From contig CALCVH010000102.1 of the NCBI GenBank assembly GCA_937907585.1, positions 1 through 13,133 on the forward strand: a stretch of 13,133 bases of DNA, in the 5' to 3' direction. This DNA comes from an uncultured Bacillota bacterium. GTDB lineage: Bacteria > Bacillota_I > Bacilli_A > Izemoplasmatales > UBA1188. The notes under the pieces were generated by a model. That model was not told the DNA's origin. It worked only from the letters and a program-made list of their open reading frames with translations, and searched no databases. Position numbers and translations under genes: made by a program. Below are positions 8,449-13,133 of this stretch, in pieces (position 1 is the stretch's first letter; every line of letters starts with the position of its first letter).

Positions 8449-8455
8449 AAGGAGG
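8449..8455 (+). promoter_or_regulatory. Strong Shine-Dalgarno for the membrane-protein gene
   Basis: AAGGAGG lies 7 nt before the ATG at 8463 and fixes that start. I could not identify a credible -35/-10 pair between the hairpin and this site, so the promoter is either inside the end of the upstream gene or transcription reads through. Confidence 0.8.
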
Positions 8456-8462
8456 ATAATAA

Positions 8463-9479
8463 ATGGATATTAAGAAAGATTTTAAGAAATTATATGATGC
8501 TTATAAGAAAAACATCATTAAAAAATCGTTAATATATTCACTATTACTTAGTCTAACAGCTTTATTCGTTACATCTTTATTCTTCTGGATATTTAATGTA
8601 AAACAATTCTATATAGCATTTATTGGCTTTGCCATATTAGAAGGAATTTTGTTTTCAATATTCTATTATCTAAATAGACCAAATGAGACAAATTTCGCAA
8701 GAGAACTAGATGCCTTAGGACTTGAACAGAGAGTTATCACTATGTATGAATATAAAGATGATGACTCTTTAATGGCTAAGATTCAAAGAACTAATGCAAT
8801 TGAACATATGGGTAAAGTCGATACTAAACTATTAAGATTTGTTTTACCTACATTATTTTTCTCCCTTTTAATAGCCGCAAGCATATTAAGCGTATCAGCT
8901 AGTACTGTATCAATACTAAGCGCTACAGGAGTTATTAAGAGCGGAAGAGAAACAATCAAGGATATTATTCCAACAGAACAAAAAGAATATAATGTTTATT
9001 ATAACGCTAGAAAAGGCGGCTACATTAGAGGAGAACTAAATCAGGTTGTAAAAGAAGGAGAAGATGCTACTCCTGTAATCGCAATAGCTGAACATGGATA
9101 TATATTTGTATCTTGGTCAGATGGGGTTAGAAACCCATATAGACAAGATGTAAATGTCGATAGAACACTCGAATTATTTGTAACATTCGTAACTATTGAT
9201 GAATACATAGAAATGCTAAAAGATCCAGGTGAGCCAGAAGTCCCTGAAGAACCAGAAAATGCCGCATGGCAGATGCCTAAACCAGATGATGAATCTGATG
9301 AAGATGGACCAAAGAAATACGATTCAAACAGTATGATTATCGATGGTGAAACATACTATGGTGAAAGCGTTTATGATGAATACTTATCTGAAGTGATAGA
9401 TGCCTTATCACAAGATAGTGAAATGTCTTCTGATACTAAGAAGATAATAAATGATTATTTCGATACTATTGAAAAATAA
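8463..9479 (+). CDS. Three-TM membrane protein with extracellular InlB-like repeat (DUF4175-like), MoxR-operon partner
   Basis: 338 residues with a well-placed AAGGAGG. Visible: a basic N-terminus, TM segments at about 22-44 and 49-70, a cytoplasmic stretch 71-124 (RELDALGLEQRVITMYEY, then QRTNAI), and a third TM at about 126-146. Residues 147-338 should be outside. Residues 176-242 form a divergent InlB/bacterial repeat (YNARKGGYIRGEL, then HGYIFVSWSDG, then RTLELFVTF). An acidic Pro/Glu linker (about 248-292) leads to a C-terminal piece with MIIDGETYYGESVYDEYL. The two-TM hairpin plus a DRxLGLxxRxxT-like stretch recalls DUF4175-type proteins encoded beside MoxR/DUF58 genes; this is my inference, not a firm assignment. 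It lies 15 nt upstream of the MoxR ATPase, so co-transcription is likely. Probable role: membrane component of the MoxR-VWA system; no enzymatic motif is visible. Confidence 0.85.
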   Translation: MDIKKDFKKLYDAYKKNIIKKSLIYSLLLSLTALFVTSLFFWIFNVKQFYIAFIGFAILEGILFSIFYYLNRPNETNFARELDALGLEQRVITMYEYKDDDSLMAKIQRTNAIEHMGKVDTKLLRFVLPTLFFSLLIAASILSVSASTVSILSATGVIKSGRETIKDIIPTEQKEYNVYYNARKGGYIRGELNQVVKEGEDATPVIAIAEHGYIFVSWSDGVRNPYRQDVNVDRTLELFVTFVTIDEYIEMLKDPGEPEVPEEPENAAWQMPKPDDESDEDGPKKYDSNSMIIDGETYYGESVYDEYLSEVIDALSQDSEMSSDTKKIINDYFDTIEK

Positions 9480-9494
9480 ACAAGAGGACAGATT

Positions 9495-10490
9495 ATGATT
9501 AACGAAAAAGACATTAACGATTTTAGTAAGAAAATTCAAGAAATTTTTGATCAAATTTCAAGAGATGTTATCGGCCAAAAAGAAGTTGTCGAAGGAACTG
9601 TTGTAGCGATGATCGCTGGTGGTAACGTTCTACTTGAAGGTGTTCCAGGCGTTGGTAAAACACGTTTAGTTAGAACATTAGGTAGAGTATTTGGACTTCC
9701 ATTCTCAAGAATTCAGTTTACTCCAGACTTAATGCCAGCCGATGTTACTGGTACAAACATGGTAGTTAGAGATGATAATGGAAAAACTTCATTCAAATTC
9801 CAAGAAGGTCCAATATTCGCATCTATCATCCTAGCTGATGAAATTAACCGTGCTACACCAAAAACTCAATCAGCTTTACTTGAAGCGATGCAGGAACATA
9901 AAGTAACCGTAATGGGTGTATCAAGACAATTAAATGAACCATTCTTCGTTCTTGCGACTCAAAACCCAATTGAACAAGATGGTACATATCCATTACCAGA
10001 AGCTCAAATGGACCGTTTCATGTTCAAGATTTTAGTTCCAAATCCAGGTTTAGATGAACTAATGACTATTGTCAATTTAACTCAAAAGACTATGGAAGAA
10101 GTTGCTGATACAGTATGTAGCGGTGATGAACTATTAAAGATGAGAGAAACTGCTAATAGTATTCCAGTTGCGAACGATGTGTTAACATACGCTATGATTT
10201 TAGTAAGCGCAACACATCCAACAGGTGAATACGCATCTGAAACAGCTAAAAAATATTTGCGTTTAGGCGCATCTCCTCGTGCTGGACAAGCATTTATCAG
10301 TGCCGCAAAAGTTAAAGCTTTAATCAAAGGCAGATACAATGTAGCATATGAAGATATTGATGAACTTGCATGCATGATTTTGCGTCATAGAATCAAACTA
10401 AACTTCGAAGCTATTGCGGAAAGAGTTTCTCCAGATCAAATCATTGAAGAAATCATTAAAGAAGTAAGAGCTAAATACAAAATTAAGTAA
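9495..10490 (+). CDS. MoxR-family AAA+ ATPase
   Basis: 331 residues, the usual MoxR length. Walker A GVPGVGKT at 49-56, Walker B IILADE at 111-116 followed by INRATPKTQSALLEAMQE, sensor-1 region LATQNPIEQDGTYPLPEAQ with Asn157, then MDRFMF, and a C-terminal lid with LGASPRAGQAF (sensor-2 Arg). All expected ATPase residues are present, so the protein should be active. It is cytoplasmic. MoxR ATPases act with VWA-domain proteins as chaperone-like machines that mature or remodel client proteins, often in the envelope; both a DUF58 and a BatA-type VWA partner are encoded next. AGAGG lies 7 nt before the ATG, 15 nt after the preceding stop. The gene symbol is left blank because MoxR subfamilies cannot be separated by eye. 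Confidence 0.97.
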   Translation: MINEKDINDFSKKIQEIFDQISRDVIGQKEVVEGTVVAMIAGGNVLLEGVPGVGKTRLVRTLGRVFGLPFSRIQFTPDLMPADVTGTNMVVRDDNGKTSFKFQEGPIFASIILADEINRATPKTQSALLEAMQEHKVTVMGVSRQLNEPFFVLATQNPIEQDGTYPLPEAQMDRFMFKILVPNPGLDELMTIVNLTQKTMEEVADTVCSGDELLKMRETANSIPVANDVLTYAMILVSATHPTGEYASETAKKYLRLGASPRAGQAFISAAKVKALIKGRYNVAYEDIDELACMILRHRIKLNFEAIAERVSPDQIIEEIIKEVRAKYKIK

Positions 10491-10504
10491 CAAAATACTA
10501 AATA

Positions 10505-10533
10505 ATCCTAGTGTCAACTATATTATCTAGGAT
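10505..10533 (+). other. Small inverted repeat between the ATPase and DUF58 genes
   Basis: ATCCTAG (10505-10511) pairs perfectly with CTAGGAT (10527-10533) around a 15-nt AT-rich loop. No T-tract follows, so it is not a standard terminator. It lies just upstream of the ribosome binding site of the next gene. The CCTAG core also occurs in the larger hairpin at 8392-8423. Confidence 0.45.
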
Positions 10534-10535
10534 AT

Positions 10536-10544
10536 GGAAGTGAT
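10536..10544 (+). promoter_or_regulatory. Ribosome binding site of the DUF58 gene
   Basis: GGAAGTGAT resembles the extended anti-SD complement GGAGGTGAT with one mismatch and ends 5 nt before the ATG at 10550. It starts 2 nt after the inverted repeat, so the fold could affect ribosome access. Confidence 0.6.
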
Positions 10545-10549
10545 ATTAT

Positions 10550-11449
10550 ATGGAACTATCATACATTAACGACGAATTCTTTGCTCGACTAGAGTCTTTG
10601 TCTTTTAATCTTAAATCATATTTATCAGGATATTTCGGCGGAAAACATCTGGTCAAAACTTATGGCCAGACCGTCGAATTTGCTGATTTTAGAGATTATC
10701 AACTTGGTGATGATATAAGAAGAATAGACTGGAACTTATACAGTCGTTTTGAAAAATTCTTCATCAGGTTATTTACAGATGAAAGACAAATGAAAGTACA
10801 AATATTCTTAGACGCATCCGCATCTATGGGTAAAGACAACCACAAAAAAGCTGCTTACGCTACCGCATGTGCTGCAGGAATAGGATATCTTGCTGTACAT
10901 AATATGGATAAAGTTTCATTCAATATCATGAAAGATGATAAGAACCAAAATACTTACGGAACTATAGTAGGTAAAAATCAGTTCTTTAAATCGATTGAAG
11001 TATTAGAAAACCTAACGTTTGAAGGTGATACTGATATCGAAAAATGCATTATTAATTCAAATGATGAAGGTACCGCAAATGGTATCACAGTAATAATATC
11101 TGACTTTTTAACTGAGAACAACTGGAAAAAAGCGGTTGATTATCTCTTATATAAGAAAAGACAAGTATTGTTATTACAAATATTAACTCCAGAAGAACTA
11201 GATCCTTCATATAGTGGTAGAGTTAATCTAATAGATTCTGAGTCATTAGATTTAATAGATCCAAAGAATATGAAATTAAGAATCAATTCTGGACTTCAAG
11301 AAGCGTATCAATTAGCGCTTGCAGACTTTAAAAAAGGAATCTATGATTTCTGTAAGAAGAGAGATATAGATTATATATCAATTGATACTAGCGAAGCTAT
11401 TGAAAGCGTGCTGTTTAAACAGTTATTAAAGGTAGGAATAATGTCATGA
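10550..11449 (+). CDS. DUF58 / VWA-like domain protein, soluble form
   Basis: 299 residues with no TM segment, matching the short cytoplasmic DUF58 type rather than the ~400-aa membrane form. The DUF58 signature is clear at 43-79: EFADFRDYQLGDDIRRIDW, then SRFEKFFIRLFTDER. A VWA-like fold follows with an intact MIDAS: DASAS at 88-92, Thr161 in EGDTDIEK as a candidate third-loop Thr, and Asp185 in IIISDF. It should therefore bind a divalent cation, as VWA partners of MoxR ATPases are expected to. The gene lies 59 nt after the ATPase stop and overlaps the next gene by ATGA, indicating translational coupling. In such clusters DUF58 proteins are thought to be the adaptor between the ATPase and its client; the client here is unknown. 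Confidence 0.95.
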   Translation: MELSYINDEFFARLESLSFNLKSYLSGYFGGKHLVKTYGQTVEFADFRDYQLGDDIRRIDWNLYSRFEKFFIRLFTDERQMKVQIFLDASASMGKDNHKKAAYATACAAGIGYLAVHNMDKVSFNIMKDDKNQNTYGTIVGKNQFFKSIEVLENLTFEGDTDIEKCIINSNDEGTANGITVIISDFLTENNWKKAVDYLLYKKRQVLLLQILTPEELDPSYSGRVNLIDSESLDLIDPKNMKLRINSGLQEAYQLALADFKKGIYDFCKKRDIDYISIDTSEAIESVLFKQLLKVGIMS

Positions 11450-13133
11450 CTTTAACAAATTTATTAGGCTTTATTTCACTACTTAGTTTAGTTGTTCTAT
11501 TACTCATATATATTCTTAAACCAAATTATCAAAACCAATTTATTTCTAGTACATACATTTGGAAGTTAAGCCTTAAATTTAGAAAAAGAAAACTACCTAC
11601 AAGCAAACTAAGAAATATACTTTTGATTATTACTCAGGTTCTATTATTAGTAACTTTAACAGCAATTATTGTTAGACCATTTAATATAACAAAAGAAAAG
11701 GTCGATAATGAATCTATAATCATTGTTGATGCTTCCGCAAGCATGAGAACTAGTTTAAATAATGAATCAAGATTTAATAGAGCTATAGATTTAGCTAAAC
11801 AAAAAGCAAGTGAAACATTCGATAAAGATGGCACTGTAAGTGTAGTTATTTCAAACAATAAGCCATACTTTTTAGTAGAAAGAGGAACTGTAAATTCAAG
11901 ATGGGATATAGATAAACAGTTAGATGATCTAAAGTCTAACGATCTTTCGTGTTCTTATAGTGAAACTGAACTATCTGAATCAATAGCTATATGTAGGGAT
12001 ATTTTAGTAGATAATCCAAACGCTAATATCTATATTTACACAGATACACAAGTAAGTTTTGTTGATGAATCAATACAAGTAGTTAATGTATCTAAAGAAG
12101 GAGAATATAATTTCGCTATATTAGATGCGTACGCTGAACTAGTTGATAACTACTATCAATTCGTAGTTGAATTAGCTGGATATGGAAGAGATGAAAGTGT
12201 TGATTTAAGTTTATCAATCTATGGTGCTAACGCTACTGAATTAGATGAAGATGGCGTTGTAGTATCATTAAGCGCAAATGTAGACCTTACTGGCGATGCA
12301 GTAAAGAGAGTTACATTTGTTAACGAAGAACCTGAAACCACTCCAGATGAAAACACTATCGTTGAAGTAATAAGCGAACCAGAGAGGGTTTCAACATACG
12401 ATTCAGCTCATATAGAATTATTAGATGATGATTGTTTTATGAGCGATAATGTCTTTGAGATCTATGGTGGTACAAAAGAGAACATTAAAGTTTTATATTG
12501 TTCAGATGCATCAAACAGCTTCTTTAATGGTATTTTATACGTATTAAGAGATGCTTTAGCTGATAAGTATCATATCGATTTTGAAGAATATAAAGGTGAA
12601 GATGAGAATATTCCATATAAAGGATATGACCTATATATTTATGAGCACGCAAAACTACCAAGCATAACACCAAATGATGGTATAGTTTTATATGCAGATC
12701 CACAAGCGACAGTCGCTAATACAGGATTTAAAGTATATGGATATCAAGATTTAGAAGGATATGGAGTTCCATTTACTCAGGAAGAAGAACATCCTTTATT
12801 AAATCAAATGGTAGTAGATAATATTGAAGCGTCTAGATATACTGAGTTATCAGAACTTGATAGAAACTATGAAGTTCTTGCGACTTTAAATAATAGACCA
12901 GTATTACTATATAAAGATTTAGAAGAAAGCAAGATAATTGTAATGTTATTTAGTTTACACTATTCAAATCTTGCATTATTAAAAGAGTTCCCAATATTTA
13001 TGATCAATATCTTTGATTATTTCCTTCCACCAATTGTCGAAGACAATTCTTATGAAGTAAATGATGAATTAAAGATTAGATCAAGAAGTAGTGAAGTTAG
13101 AATTACAGGCTATGAAACTATAACAATAGATGA
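11446..13133 (+). CDS. BatA-type VWA membrane protein with GATase1-like region (3' end outside window)
   Basis: An open frame of 562 codons runs past the right edge. The ATG overlaps the DUF58 stop (ATGA), with AGGAA 7 nt upstream. Visible: TM1 at about 6-24 and TM2 at about 57-76, separated by a basic loop (KLSLKFRKRKLPTSKLR), the BatA N-terminal layout. A VWA domain follows with MIDAS DASAS at 95-99, a SYSETELSES region in the usual Thr position, and IYTDT. After a beta-rich linker, residues from about 345 (ENIKVLYCSD) read like the class-I glutamine-amidotransferase-like fold known in large VWA membrane proteins: KGYDLYIYEHAKLP, GIVLYADP, HPLLNQ and IIVMLFSLHYSNLALL. No catalytic Cys-His pair is obvious, so it is probably a binding domain. 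A further TM segment may follow beyond the window. Likely role: membrane VWA partner of the MoxR ATPase. Confidence 0.9.
   Translation, partial: MTLTNLLGFISLLSLVVLLLIYILKPNYQNQFISSTYIWKLSLKFRKRKLPTSKLRNILLIITQVLLLVTLTAIIVRPFNITKEKVDNESIIIVDASASMRTSLNNESRFNRAIDLAKQKASETFDKDGTVSVVISNNKPYFLVERGTVNSRWDIDKQLDDLKSNDLSCSYSETELSESIAICRDILVDNPNANIYIYTDTQVSFVDESIQVVNVSKEGEYNFAILDAYAELVDNYYQFVVELAGYGRDESVDLSLSIYGANATELDEDGVVVSLSANVDLTGDAVKRVTFVNEEPETTPDENTIVEVISEPERVSTYDSAHIELLDDDCFMSDNVFEIYGGTKENIKVLYCSDASNSFFNGILYVLRDALADKYHIDFEEYKGEDENIPYKGYDLYIYEHAKLPSITPNDGIVLYADPQATVANTGFKVYGYQDLEGYGVPFTQEEEHPLLNQMVVDNIEASRYTELSELDRNYEVLATLNNRPVLLYKDLEESKIIVMLFSLHYSNLALLKEFPIFMINIFDYFLPPIVEDNSYEVNDELKIRSRSSEVRITGYETITID

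Noticed and set aside
8358..8462. Promoter for the downstream operon
   Set aside because: TTGTAT (8358) and TTGCCA (8424) look like -35 boxes, but no TATAAT-like -10 occurs at 16-18 nt from either. In DNA this AT-rich, partial matches are expected by chance.
9225..9270. Relationship between the PEVP-rich linker here and the DPEVP linker of the giant protein at 5152-5175
   Set aside because: Both are low-complexity Pro/Glu/Val stretches. The shared PEVP is too short to argue for common origin.
10082..10375. 97-aa reading frame on the minus strand
   Set aside because: It is entirely antisense to the conserved lid region of the MoxR ATPase, has no ribosome binding site and shows no protein-like features.
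11634..11858. 74-aa reading frame on the minus strand
   Set aside because: It is antisense to the TM2/VWA part of the BatA-type gene, whose plus-strand frame has clear family motifs and continues to the window end.

Overview
The window is AT-rich DNA (GC roughly one third, by eye) coding on the + strand throughout, with AGA dominating Arg codons, TGG for Trp and no internal TGA, so the standard bacterial code applies. Good AGGAGG-type ribosome binding sites, the low GC and the families present (BspA-type LRR_5, InlB/Listeria-Bacteroides B-repeats, a MoxR-DUF58-BatA cluster) suggest a low-GC Bacillota. An uncultured gut Bacilli lineage (Erysipelotrichales/RF39/RFN20-like) is my guess; the exact lineage cannot be fixed from this sequence.

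Region 1 (about 1-8380) is one uninterrupted reading frame, open at the left window edge, encoding at least 2792 residues of a giant modular surface or secreted protein. In order it holds two InlB-type B-repeats (the first cut by the window), five fibronectin-III-like domains, two more B-repeats, and an enormous BspA-type leucine-rich repeat array (about 68 repeat anchors by hand count, basic period 23 aa / 69 nt). The array is broken by six VDGVLY-type spacer segments and two low-complexity inserts. No C-terminal wall or membrane anchor is visible.

Region 2 (8381-8462) is a short intergenic stretch with a strong inverted repeat (13-bp stem, 6-nt loop), then a strong Shine-Dalgarno.

Region 3 (8463-13133) is a compact four-gene run: a three-TM membrane protein with an extracellular divergent InlB-like repeat (DUF4175-like N-terminal half, my inference); a MoxR-family AAA+ ATPase; a soluble DUF58 protein with an intact DxSxS MIDAS; and, overlapping it by 4 nt (ATGA), a BatA-type membrane protein with a VWA domain and a glutamine-amidotransferase-like C-terminal region. 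The last gene runs off the right edge. MoxR ATPases with DUF58/VWA partners are generally viewed as chaperone-like modules acting on envelope or metal-dependent targets. The ATPase and DUF58 protein would sit in the cytoplasm and the other two in the membrane with exported domains.

The most suggestive point is that the membrane protein of the MoxR operon carries the same general class of extracellular repeat as the giant adhesin-like protein directly upstream. A functional link is only a hypothesis. I saw no tRNA, rRNA, CRISPR, insertion sequence or phage feature. All gaps between genes are under 100 nt.
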